Made by a program: the position numbers and the translations under genes
Part shown: positions 49,707 through 58,551 of the stretch, piece after piece
Position numbering within the stretch: the stretch's first letter is position 1
How the letters are laid out: every line of letters begins with the position of its first letter
Assembly: GCA_017475045.1 (NCBI GenBank)
Contig: JAFVGH010000055.1
Span: 1-64,000 of the forward strand
Direction: 5' to 3'
DNA length: 64,000 nucleotides
Source: Fibrobacter sp.
GTDB taxonomy: Bacteria; Fibrobacterota; Fibrobacteria; Fibrobacterales; Fibrobacteraceae
The notes under the pieces: generated by a model
Database searches by the model: none
What the model was told of the DNA's origin: nothing
What the model saw: only the letters and a program-made list of their open reading frames with translations

Positions 49707-49775
49707 GGCGCGCGAGACCCGAGCCTTGAAAAGTACGCCCAGTCCGTTCAAAAATTGCTGGAGACGAGGGCTTAG
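49707..49775 (+). pseudogene. Remnant of a second Mur-ligase 3' end
   Basis: Twenty-two codons plus a stop (GARDPSLEKYAQSVQKLLE, then TRA and TAG) match the end of the intact ligase (GARDPSLEGFARQVKSLLE, NR, TGA) at about 14 of 21 positions. It has no start of its own. It looks like the original gene end left behind after a duplication or replacement that brought in the direct repeats. Confidence 0.75.
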
Positions 49776-49868
49776 CCACTTGTTTTTCGGCACATAAATG
49801 CTAAATTTGTGTTACAGAAATTGAAATGAAACAAGATTTGGGCTCAAGGTGGGCCTCTTGGAGTATAA

Positions 49869-50459
49869 ATGGCTATTAACTATCTGGATCTCCCCATCGG
49901 ACGCAAGTACCCCTACGAAGTGGATTGCGTGGTGGAAATCGGCAAGGACACCAACCTCAAGTACGAATATGACGAGCGACTGCACGTGTTCCGCCTGGAC
50001 CGCTGCCTGCTCAGCTCCATGAGCTATCCTTGCACCTATGGCTTTATCCCCAGCACCAAGGCCGATGACGGCGACGCCCTGGACATGCTGATATACAGCC
50101 CCGCCTCCATGATGACGGGTACGGTTTGCACTTGCCGCGTGATTGGCGCTTTGGACATGACCGACGGTGGTAAGAAGGACTACAAGGTTTTGGGGGTTCC
50201 CACCTTCAACCCGCGCCCCATCAAGGATATTGGTGACGTTGACCAGATGTTCCTGCGCATTACCAGGAACTTCTTCCAGAACTACAAGGAACTGGAAGGC
50301 AAGGATGTGCAGATTGGGGAATGGAAGAACGCGGAATTTGCCCGTGAACGTGTGATTGCGGCCCACAGGGCTTATTTCCAGATGCAGGTCCAGGTTCCCG
50401 AGACTTGCTACCAGGAACCGGAAAGCGCCGACCACCTTCCTCCTGATGAATTGATATAG
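49869..50459 (+). CDS. ppa: Inorganic pyrophosphatase, family I
   Basis: A 196-residue soluble pyrophosphatase with the metal site DDGDALDML and MSYPCTYGFIPST. It hydrolyses pyrophosphate to drive biosynthesis. Start ATG at 49869 after GGAG (49859-49862). The length and motifs are typical. A palindrome that also serves as terminator follows. Confidence 0.93.
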   Translation: MAINYLDLPIGRKYPYEVDCVVEIGKDTNLKYEYDERLHVFRLDRCLLSSMSYPCTYGFIPSTKADDGDALDMLIYSPASMMTGTVCTCRVIGALDMTDGGKKDYKVLGVPTFNPRPIKDIGDVDQMFLRITRNFFQNYKELEGKDVQIGEWKNAEFARERVIAAHRAYFQMQVQVPETCYQEPESADHLPPDELI

Positions 50460-50470
50460 TCTTTTCAAAC

Positions 50471-50500
50471 GTCATCCCGGCCTCGAGCCGGGATCTCTTT
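50471..50500. terminator. Terminator formed by a GTCAT-ATC palindrome
   Basis: ATCCCGGC-CTCGA-GCCGGGAT preceded by GTC and followed by CTCTTTTATTTCTTTT. The dispersed repeat here sits between converging ppa and ridA genes and is followed by a T-rich run, so it probably ends the ppa transcript. Confidence 0.7.
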
Positions 50501-51009
50501 TATTTCTTTTCTATCCAGTGGTAGCGTCCGCTGTAGGAAATTGCCTTGCGGATGGCCTGGAATGTGCAGCTGATTTCGACGGCTGCATTTTTCGGTAGGG
50601 CAGCAACGCCCACGGCGGTGCGGGCATGTTTACCGTTCTCTCCCAAGATGCGTACGGCCAATTCAGAGGCCCCGTTCAGTACGGCAGGCTGTTCATGAAA
50701 ATCACTTGCGGACTGCACAAAGCCCTGCATTTGCACCAGCATCAGGGTTTCGTCGCTTTCCAGGAGCGTCATGGCGGCGGCGATATTGTTCAATAGGCAT
50801 ATCTGCGCTGCTTCGGTAGCCTTCTCTACAGAAATGTCCGTAGGCACGGTGCCGCAGAAGTTGGAGAAGTCGCCATTTACGGAAGGAAGCTGCCCCGAAA
50901 CTACGATGGTATCGCCGTAGCGGGTGGCGGGAATGTATGCTGCTAGTGGGGCGGGGCATTGGGGCAGGGTCAGCCCCAGTTCAGATACTTTCTCCTGGAT
51001 ATCTTTCAT
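50500..51009 (-). CDS. RidA/YjgF-family protein
   Basis: A 169-residue Rid protein, a little longer than the usual 125-135 because of an N-terminal extension ([17 protein letters not shown]) typical of the YjgF-like subgroup with SGQLP. The region [13 protein letters not shown] carries the conserved Arg that binds the imine in deaminating RidA. It removes reactive enamine intermediates. The next gene on the same strand is a MetS-like small protein 27 bases upstream. Confidence 0.85.
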   Translation of the reverse strand: MKDIQEKVSELGLTLPQCPAPLAAYIPATRYGDTIVVSGQLPSVNGDFSNFCGTVPTDISVEKATEAAQICLLNNIAAAMTLLESDETLMLVQMQGFVQSASDFHEQPAVLNGASELAVRILGENGKHARTAVGVAALPKNAAVEISCTFQAIRKAISYSGRYHWIEKK

Positions 51010-51036
51010 GGTTATTCTCCTTCAAATTCTAGTCCA

Positions 51037-51138
51037 CTATTTTTTCTTAAAGACCTTTGCGAAACAAAATATACAAAGACCTATGATGGCAGCCCAGGAG
51101 GCAACCATAAAAATTAGTCCGCTTGTCGAAAACTCCAT
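51037..51138 (-). CDS. MetS-like 33-residue small subunit
   Basis: A very small protein: MEFSTSGLIFMVASWAAII, then GLCIFCFAKVFKKK. One membrane helix with a Lys-rich end, like the small subunit of methionine/alanine importers of the neurotransmitter:sodium-symporter family. It lies just 2 bases after the symporter gene on the same strand, the usual position. Its ATG at 51138 follows a GAGG in the end of that gene (51148-51153 region). Confidence 0.75.
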   Translation of the reverse strand: MEFSTSGLIFMVASWAAIIGLCIFCFAKVFKKK

Positions 51139-51140
51139 GG

Positions 51141-52802
51141 TTATGCCTCCTCTTCGTCGTGTTCTCCGGCTCTGCCGATAGACTTGTTCTGCTTATGAAG
51201 GATGGTCGTCTGCCTTGCGGTACCGCCCTGCCTCCAGGCAATGTATATTGCAACGTTCAGGAGGATTACCAGCAACAGCAGGAATCCGCGTACGCCCCAA
51301 GTAAAGCCGATTTGCGAGAATTCGCTACCCAAGAAGGTTACGCGCGCATCGGCGGCCACATTGCTCAACAGCAGTACGCCCATGCCGTCGTGGATAATCC
51401 ACGCTACAAGCACAATGGCCAGGTAGATCGGGCACACGTACATGATAACGGGGCGGATAAAGCGGGGGAGCTTTAGAGCGGCGCCGTCGTTCATCAAGGC
51501 AAAAGCCTCGTTTTCGGGTTTGCCGTCTTCGCCAATGGTTTGGGACTTGTGGCGACCCAGCACAAAGGCGAAAATGAATGCCTGGATGGTACCGAGCACC
51601 ACCAGCAAGAAGCTGCCACCCCAGAAGTCCAGTTCATCGACGGCACCGGCGGCAAGGCCGAAGATGCCCACCAGGCTGCCCAGGAAGGTCACGATACCTG
51701 TGGCGGCGATGGCCTTTTTGCGGTGGAACTTCAGGTCGTCTTCGCAGAAGCTGATCAGGGGCTGAATGATGGAAATGGCGCTGGTGACGCCTGCGATAAA
51801 GAGCATGGCAAACCAGAGGGTCTGGAAAAATCCGCCGAAGGGAAGCTGCCCGAACACGAAGGGCATGGTCTAGAATCCGAGACCGAAGGTGCCCAGCTTG
51901 GCGCATTCCTCGATGTTGTTGCCAGCGATGAGCACCGCCATGGGAATCACGATGGTGCCACCCAAAATAATTTCGGCAAATCCATTGGTAGCGCCTGCAG
52001 TCAATGAAGAAAGCACCAGGTCTTCCTTGGGTTTCAGGTAACTGGCATAGCAGAACACGATACCCATGCCGAGGCTCATGGTGAAGAACACCTGGCCCGA
52101 CGCCGCAAGCCACACGGCGGGGTTGAGCATTTCAGAGAAGTTCGGGTTCCACACGAAGGCAAGACCCTTGCCGATGTCGGTAACGGTAAGCACGCGAACC
52201 ACCAGGATAATGCCCATGATGAGGAGGATGGGCATGGTCACCTTGTTTACCCGCTCGATACCTTTGCGTACGCCGAAGGACAAAAGCCCCATGTTGCAGG
52301 CGAAGGTAATCAAGAAGAACAGGATGGCGGCAGGAATGGGGCCAACCTTGGTGTTCAGCATGATGTAGTTGCCGAAGAATTCCTTCATGGGTTCGTAGCC
52401 GCCGGCCACAACTTCCATGAGTTTTCCAGTGGCAGAATAGTAGGTGAACGCTAGAATCCAGGATTGTATAAACACGTAATAGAAGCTGATGAACAGCGGG
52501 GGCAAAAGCCCGAGAGATCCCAGGTGCTTTGCCCAGGGCTTTTTACCGAGAATGTAGTGGAAGCCGCCCGGTGCAGTACCGTGGTGATGGAGGCCTGCAG
52601 CACGGCCCAGGGTCCATTCCATCCAAGAGAGGGGAATGCCCAAAAGCAGGAAGGCGATGAGGTAAGGGATAATGAAAGCTCCGCCACCATTGGTGGCTGC
52701 CTGTACGGGGAATCGAAGGAAGTTTCCGAGGCCTACGGCAGACCCTGCGACAGCGAGGATTACACCGATCTTGGAACCCCAATTTTCTCTATTGTTTTGC
52801 AT
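51141..52802 (-). pseudogene. NSS-family sodium-dependent amino-acid importer, interrupted by an amber codon
   Basis: One continuous reading frame of 552 codons with a single in-frame TAG at 51870-51872, after GTFGLGF and before TMPFVFGQLPFGG. The first half (52802-51870, 310 residues) has the LeuT-type start GSAVGLGNFLRFP and helices 1-7. The second half (from ATG at 51866, 241 residues) has the remaining helices. Everything else looks intact, so the stop is recent, read through, or an error. The restart ATG three bases after the stop has no Shine-Dalgarno. The likely substrate is methionine or alanine, because a MetS-like gene follows. Confidence 0.8.
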
Positions 52803-52965
52803 GGCTCCAAATGTAACAAAACGAGAGATTATGGCCAGGAATATAGAGCGTGTTGGCTTTTTGTAGCCTAAATTGTAAACAAACGTTTACGTTGAGTGTG
52901 AGTTTATTTTATTGGAAATCGAAAGTGTGTTCTAGGACAAATTCCGTGGCCTTCAAAGGGCTGTT

Positions 52966-52994
52966 TTGTGACGGATGTGAGAAAAAAATATACA
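52966..52994 (+). promoter_or_regulatory. Sigma-70-type promoter of the 53026 gene
   Basis: TTGTGA (52966-52971), 17 bases, TATACA (52989-52994). The start codon lies 31 bases after the -10 box. Confidence 0.55.
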
Positions 52995-53025
52995 TTCCAT
53001 GTAGATTTTTAAACGTTTTTCGCCT

Positions 53026-54786
53026 ATGTCAATATTATTGAACCAATTACATAAAGCTGTGCCTTTCCTGTGCCTTTTCTCTGCTTTTGCCTTTGCCGCG
53101 GAGGAAATGCCTACAGAACAAGTTTCTGATGCTACTGCAGTTGCCGAAGGGGCTACATCCGTTGAGACGACACCCGCAGAAGCGCAACCTGCTGAAGTCG
53201 CTGAACCAGCAGCCGAAACACCCGCTGCCACGGAACCTGCTCAACCTGCCGAAGTCTCGGAACCTGCAGCCGAAACACCAGCCCCGCAGCCTGTGGTTGC
53301 AAAGGCTCCTGCTGAACCTGCAAAGTCTCCCGCAGCACCCCAGGACGGTGCTCAGTCCGCCTCTATTTTTGTGCAAGACCCTGCAGTGTTCCACCAGCGC
53401 GAGGCTGAACTGGAAAAATTGAAGAAGTCGGTGCAGGGTAAGAACGAAGGCTTGGATTCCCTGCTTCTGGAAGCGAGCCAGATTGCCAAGAAAAACGACC
53501 AGTGCGCCACCATCAGTATCAACGATGTGATGGGGGATGAGTGCTGGACATTTTACCGGGTAGAACTCCCCGCCTTCGAGGAACGCTACATGCGGGTTAC
53601 TGGCGAGGTCAGGCTTGGTCACATGGAAATGGCCCGTGGCTTAGAAGACCGCAAGCTGCAGATTGAAGCCTGCGTTGACGCCCTTTACAGTTTTGCCCAG
53701 AGTAAAGATCAATTCTTGAATTTGCAGGGTGGTGTGTTCCTGGAACCCCTGAGTAGCGGTTTCCAGGCCAATTACGACTTTACCCTGCAGTACGAACCCA
53801 ACCATCGCAAGCACTCCTTCGAGATTGCACAAAAGTGGGGTGAGACTTGCCGCGAGATGGTAGTCCGTCAAGATGGAGAAGGCTTTGCGCCTTTCTTCTT
53901 GGAAAGACTGGATAAGCTGAATGCCGAATTGTCCAAGAATGGTTCCTTGGCAGTTTACAAGACCGACACAACCGCCGCCCCGCTGATTTACATGGACATT
54001 GCTAGGCCGGTGCGCAGCGCCTATTATCTGAACGGTGTTAAGCTGTTCCATAGCCGCATTAGCGGGGGCCCTGCCAGTGAAAGTAATGTACGCATCAAGT
54101 TTGAAAACGGAAAAGTCGTGGTGGACGGTGAGCCTGTGGTTATGAAGCGGGGCAAACCCCAGACCTTCAAGGGCTCTGTAGAGTACAAGGAAAAGGCTAC
54201 CGCCATGAACGGACGCTGGATTTGGGAAAACCAGGGAAACAACGACGGGGTGGATTTTGGCCCCGAAGAAGACGAGGCCGTTCGGGACAGCATTTATGCA
54301 GCGGAACAGGCTGCTAAGGTTGCTGAATTGGAAAAGCGCCGTGGGGGACATATTTCACCATGGGTAGGTATTACGGGTGCCTTTGCCCAATTTAGCGACA
54401 AGAACCATAAGGCCTTCGAATTGGACGAGAATACGCTAATGATTATGCCTGACTTGGTGGCTACGCTAAGGTTCGCTTATGGCTTTGGCGACATGGGTGA
54501 AAGCCGTATTTCCCTAGGTGCTGGCGTCTATGTGGGAGCCGGTTTAGGGGATGGCAAGTTGCAACGCGTATACGTGGCTCCTGTGGGGCAGTTCCATTTT
54601 GACTATAACAACTTTGGTCTGCGTGAAACGGCCATTATCGCCATTCCCGAGGATGATTCCGAGGAATGGATGCAGTTCCGTACGGGCTTGTTCTATAGCT
54701 TTGGAAACTTGGGTGTTGAGTTAGGACATGACTTTGTGACGAACCTTGGGCAGGGCGGCTACGTAACGCTGTTCTGGGAGATGTAG
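53026..54786 (+). CDS. Exported envelope protein with Pro/Ala/Glu-rich region
   Basis: A 586-residue protein: signal peptide (AFAFAAEE), a Pro/Ala/Glu-rich tract (residues 28-110), a helical segment (115-180), then a middle region and a C-terminal part that looks beta-rich (from about 440, ISPWVGITGAFAQF ... GGYVTLFWEM). I do not recognise the family. The tract is like those of the 16459 protein and FeoB copy 2. Probably an outer-membrane protein crossing the periplasm. The next lipoprotein starts 1 base after the stop. Confidence 0.6.
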   Translation: MSILLNQLHKAVPFLCLFSAFAFAAEEMPTEQVSDATAVAEGATSVETTPAEAQPAEVAEPAAETPAATEPAQPAEVSEPAAETPAPQPVVAKAPAEPAKSPAAPQDGAQSASIFVQDPAVFHQREAELEKLKKSVQGKNEGLDSLLLEASQIAKKNDQCATISINDVMGDECWTFYRVELPAFEERYMRVTGEVRLGHMEMARGLEDRKLQIEACVDALYSFAQSKDQFLNLQGGVFLEPLSSGFQANYDFTLQYEPNHRKHSFEIAQKWGETCREMVVRQDGEGFAPFFLERLDKLNAELSKNGSLAVYKTDTTAAPLIYMDIARPVRSAYYLNGVKLFHSRISGGPASESNVRIKFENGKVVVDGEPVVMKRGKPQTFKGSVEYKEKATAMNGRWIWENQGNNDGVDFGPEEDEAVRDSIYAAEQAAKVAELEKRRGGHISPWVGITGAFAQFSDKNHKAFELDENTLMIMPDLVATLRFAYGFGDMGESRISLGAGVYVGAGLGDGKLQRVYVAPVGQFHFDYNNFGLRETAIIAIPEDDSEEWMQFRTGLFYSFGNLGVELGHDFVTNLGQGGYVTLFWEM

Positions 54787-54787
54787 T

Positions 54788-55606
54788 ATGAGAAAGATGA
54801 TTGTTTCTGCAACTGGTCATGTCATTCCCGCGCAGGCGGGAATCTCCTCATTCCGTTATGCCCTGGTTCTCTTCCTACTGTCTACTGCCTACTGTCTACT
54901 TATGTCAGCATGCACCCTTTACGATAACTACGACATCGACCTGATGAACGGTACGGCTGACAATACGGAACAGTCTTCCGGTTCAGTGGACCCGGCATCT
55001 TCTGGTAGCGAAAGTTCCTCCAGTGCCGATACTAAGCAGAGTTCCGAATCCGGCAAGTCCACCTGGACCTGTGGCGATTCCAGCCTTGTGCGGGGGGATT
55101 ACAAATACAAGACAGTCCTTATCAATGGAAAGTGCTGGACCAAGGAAAACATGCGGTATGTCCCGAGTACTGGCGCCACCATGTGTTATGACAAGGATGA
55201 AACCAATTGTCAGAAGTACGGATTGCTTTATGATTATCCAGCAGCCGAGGCGGTTTGTCCATCTGGTTGGCGACTTCCTTCAAGTGATGAGTTTGTCGAG
55301 TTGCAGGAATATTCTGGAGCTGACAACTATGAAGCTGGAACCCATTTTAAGGCTACTACCGGTTGGAGTGGCGAAAACGGCGATGACCTTCTGGAATTCT
55401 CTGGGCTTCCTGGTGGGTCATGCAACTACAAGTCTCAATGTATGAACGTTGGGGGTAGGGGCTATTGGTGGACTTCTACTGAGAATGTGAAGAATTCGAG
55501 CCACCTTACTATGGTGCTGAGTGGCGATAATGCCATGTTCAGTGCTGAAATGGGCTTGGAAAACGAGGTTAATTTCATCTCGGTTCGTTGTATAAAGATA
55601 GAGTAG
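54788..55606 (+). CDS. Lipoprotein with Fibrobacter major paralogous domain
   Basis: A 272-residue protein. Residues 1-42 form a signal peptide ending LLMSAC, then a Ser-rich linker, then a domain of about 170 residues with the signature NGKCWTKENMRY, GLLYDYPAAEAVCPSGWRLPS and GRGYWWTSTE: the Fibrobacter succinogenes major paralogous domain (TIGR02145/PF09603 from memory). It is likely surface-exposed. The signal peptide is made of dispersed repeats: VIPAQAGIS comes from the GTCAT-ATC palindrome and LLSTAYCLL from a heptamer array. The Met at 54902 could start a version lacking them, but it has no membrane signal. Confidence 0.8.
   Translation: MRKMIVSATGHVIPAQAGISSFRYALVLFLLSTAYCLLMSACTLYDNYDIDLMNGTADNTEQSSGSVDPASSGSESSSSADTKQSSESGKSTWTCGDSSLVRGDYKYKTVLINGKCWTKENMRYVPSTGATMCYDKDETNCQKYGLLYDYPAAEAVCPSGWRLPSSDEFVELQEYSGADNYEAGTHFKATTGWSGENGDDLLEFSGLPGGSCNYKSQCMNVGGRGYWWTSTENVKNSSHLTMVLSGDNAMFSAEMGLENEVNFISVRCIKIE
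54821..54846 (+). repeat. GTCAT-ATC palindrome inside a signal peptide
   Basis: GTC-ATTCCCGC-GCAG-GCGGGAAT-CTCC. It is translated as VIPAQAGIS near the N terminus of the lipoprotein. Confidence 0.85.
54874..54901 (+). repeat. Heptanucleotide array C
   Basis: CCTACTG, TCTACTG, CCTACTG, TCTACTT: four seven-base units that encode the hydrophobic core LLSTAYCLL before the lipobox. Confidence 0.75.
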
Positions 55607-55628
55607 CTGTTGTTCTTGGGGAAAATAG

Positions 55629-58535
55629 ATGAGTAGGCTGGGGAGCATAGGATTAGCATCGGTATGGGGAGTGCTTTTTGCTGTTCTCCTTGTAGCCTGC
55701 AGCGATACGTGTGTCTCAGATAGTTCCAGTGATCGCGGTGATATGGGTGTTGTTGCTACTGCCGAAGAGTTGCCTCCCTGTACAGCGAAGAACGATGGCG
55801 AACCCTTCTTTGTCAAGTCCGAGAAACTCATACGTGTGTGTTCCAATTCCAAGTGGTATGCCCTTAAAGATGAAGAATCTGGTGAAAACGGAGGCGCGGG
55901 CGAGAATGGCTGTGTCGTTTCAAAAGAGACTGCCGATTCTCTATGGGTGACCTGCGGATCCTATTCTTTTTCTGTTCCCGTCTCCGGAGCAAACAAAGGT
56001 GGCTCCGTTGCATTGGATTCAGAGAAAATCGCCACCTCCCTGGAGGGGGTGAGGGGTTTTACCCAGAAGGGTCCTTTTTTGATGGGTTCCGAAGTCAACG
56101 TCATCGAACTTAGGGACGGACGAACCCTAGATCAGACTGGCGACAACTTCGAGGCGAAAATTCAGAGTGATGATGGGTTGTTCAAACTGAATGCCCGAAT
56201 GATGATGAGCCAGTACCTGGAACTCCATGCGAAGGGCTACTACCGTAACGAAGTGAGCGGCAAGAATTCCAATGCCCAGCTGACCCTTTACGCCTTGACC
56301 GATGTGATGATGCGTTCCGGAGGGGTGGTGAACATCAACCTGCTGACCCATCTGGAATACCACCGTGTTGTGTATCTTGTAAAAAATAAGAAGATGAGGG
56401 TCGCAGATGCAAAGGATACGGCGGAGCGTGAAATTTTCAATTTGCTCCATATCGATTCCAAGGATTTTTCCAGTTCCGAGGACTTGAACATTGTAGGGTC
56501 CAGCGAAGGGGACGCCGCCTTGCTGGCTTTTTCGGTGATGTTTCAGGGCGATCGTGATGTCTCGGAGCTGAGTGAACTTTTGACCAATGTTTCGACTGAC
56601 ATGGAAAAAGATGGTACTTGGGATAACGCTAAGATGCGCGATTCCATCGCGGACTGGTCTGAAAATGCCGATGCTACAGGCAGACTTGACACGATACGCG
56701 CCAATGTGGAAGGTTGGGGCCTGTCGGCGATGGTGCCGAACTTTGAGAAATACATTCGTGCTTTCTGGACTCAGGAATATGGACTTCCGGCTTGCGATAA
56801 GCCTAATGTTGGTAAACTGGTTGCGGCAGGTGCGAAACGTCTGGCCGAATCCAAGAACCGTTATGTCTGTGTTGATTCTGCAAAAGTGGGCTATATGTGG
56901 CGTAGGGCTACGGATTTGGAGAAGGATACCCATGGTTGGAAAGCCGGAACCGACGGCCAGATGAAAATGGGCGACATGAATACGACAGTCACGTATGTCT
57001 ATGATTCTGTTTTGGTGCAGTGGCGTGAAATGACGGAATTGGAAGAAATTTATGGCTTCTGCAACAAGGCTTTAGAGACTGATCCTGAGCGAAATACTGT
57101 GCTAAGGAAGGACTGGCAAAAGCACAAGAATGTGGACGGGAAAACATATATTGCCTGCGAAAACAGACAATGGGTCAGTTATCACTCTCATGATGCAGAT
57201 ACAAGATTATGGGGAGAAGCTAGCGATGGAACACTTCGTCGAGGGAGTTATGGGCTTGCAATGTATGTTTATGACGATGATTTTGGTTATTGGCGTATTG
57301 CTTGGGAGAATGAGCTAAAAGTAAAAAAAGGTTGCACCTCAAAAAATTATGGAGATGTGGCCATGTATGAAGATTCATTTGGTGATGCCACCTATTATTC
57401 TTGTGACCGCAATTATTATCCGGAATCACTTCCAGACCAGGATTTAGTTGAGACATACGATAAAAGTCAATATTTTGATCATACAGAATATTGGTGGGTT
57501 GAAATGGACAAGGTTGTTGCAGAGAATACTTTTGGAATACCTTGTACCTACGAAAATAAAGGACAAATGATCCGCGGGAAAGTTCGACCGAATTCCAGGT
57601 TTGTCTGTGAAAACGGCTTTTGGAGAGAGGCAACTCCTGAAGAAGAAATGTATGGTGAAGCCTGTTTAATTGAATACTCGTATGGTGATCCCTGGCTTTT
57701 GGAAACCACCAGCGATACGGCCACATGTGAAGATGGAAAGTGGCGTCCTGCGATTATATTTGATTTTGATACCAGCAGGGTGCCCCAAAAGTATTTTAAC
57801 AATACGGTAACATATGGAAATTTGCATGACATTCGCGATGGTAGGGTTTATAAGACGGTCCAGTTTGATCTAAGTAATTCATCTTTGAGTCAAGTAAGAA
57901 ATATTGGAAATGCTATGGGTGAACCAATGGAGTGGATGGCTCAGAATCTCAATTTTGCTGGAAATGAAGATTATCCTAATTTGAGTCATTCAGATCAACA
58001 AAATTCTTGTGCATCCCATAACCATGTTTGTCATAATGCGGATACCCTGAATTGTATAAAGGGTGGGCGTTTTTATTCCTGGAGTGCCGCTATGAATATT
58101 GATGATAAGTGGCGGAATGGAAATGCCTATAAAGCGGGCATTATTCAAGAGCAGCATCAAGGCGTTTGTCCTAATGGTTGGCATATCCCTTCAAAAGATG
58201 AATGGAAGTTGTTGTATGACTATATTGGCGCACCTTATATAAACGACCTTATAGCAACCCAAAGATTATTTGAAACGGCCCCTAATTCAACAGGTTTTTC
58301 TGCCTTGAACACGGGAGGTATTTATAATCTTAGTGAAGAATGCGCCCAGTTTGAAAAAAGTGATGTCCAGCTTTCTTGGTGGACAACTTCTGAAACATCT
58401 AATACAAAGAGTAATTCTTTTGATATCTCTTATTCACAAGATTCTGATAATCTTGTATATAGCAACAATGTCTATAATAAAACAATGGGTCTCCCTGTCC
58501 GTTGTGTCAAGGATTATACATTAAACGATGATTAG
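55629..58535 (+). CDS. Large Fibrobacter lipoprotein with repeated modules and paralogous domain
   Basis: A 968-residue lipoprotein (signal VLFAVLLVAC). Residues 30-440 match the next protein closely, with GFTQKGPFLMGSEVNVIELRDG at the core shown by MGSEVNVIEL. Residues 400-740 are repeats of about 60-80 residues with a Cys near the start and W-R-x-A-T or similar (YMWRRATDLEKDTHGW, FVCENGFWREATPEEE). Residues 780-960 are a Fibrobacter paralogous domain ending in LPVRCVKDY. A surface adhesion or polysaccharide-binding role is likely but not shown. Confidence 0.75.
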   Translation: MSRLGSIGLASVWGVLFAVLLVACSDTCVSDSSSDRGDMGVVATAEELPPCTAKNDGEPFFVKSEKLIRVCSNSKWYALKDEESGENGGAGENGCVVSKETADSLWVTCGSYSFSVPVSGANKGGSVALDSEKIATSLEGVRGFTQKGPFLMGSEVNVIELRDGRTLDQTGDNFEAKIQSDDGLFKLNARMMMSQYLELHAKGYYRNEVSGKNSNAQLTLYALTDVMMRSGGVVNINLLTHLEYHRVVYLVKNKKMRVADAKDTAEREIFNLLHIDSKDFSSSEDLNIVGSSEGDAALLAFSVMFQGDRDVSELSELLTNVSTDMEKDGTWDNAKMRDSIADWSENADATGRLDTIRANVEGWGLSAMVPNFEKYIRAFWTQEYGLPACDKPNVGKLVAAGAKRLAESKNRYVCVDSAKVGYMWRRATDLEKDTHGWKAGTDGQMKMGDMNTTVTYVYDSVLVQWREMTELEEIYGFCNKALETDPERNTVLRKDWQKHKNVDGKTYIACENRQWVSYHSHDADTRLWGEASDGTLRRGSYGLAMYVYDDDFGYWRIAWENELKVKKGCTSKNYGDVAMYEDSFGDATYYSCDRNYYPESLPDQDLVETYDKSQYFDHTEYWWVEMDKVVAENTFGIPCTYENKGQMIRGKVRPNSRFVCENGFWREATPEEEMYGEACLIEYSYGDPWLLETTSDTATCEDGKWRPAIIFDFDTSRVPQKYFNNTVTYGNLHDIRDGRVYKTVQFDLSNSSLSQVRNIGNAMGEPMEWMAQNLNFAGNEDYPNLSHSDQQNSCASHNHVCHNADTLNCIKGGRFYSWSAAMNIDDKWRNGNAYKAGIIQEQHQGVCPNGWHIPSKDEWKLLYDYIGAPYINDLIATQRLFETAPNSTGFSALNTGGIYNLSEECAQFEKSDVQLSWWTTSETSNTKSNSFDISYSQDSDNLVYSNNVYNKTMGLPVRCVKDYTLNDD

Positions 58536-58551
58536 GTTGGTTAGGTTTTTT

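Noticed and set aside
52850..53041. 63-codon frame before the 53026 gene
   Set aside because: It spans the promoter and has no Shine-Dalgarno or protein pattern.
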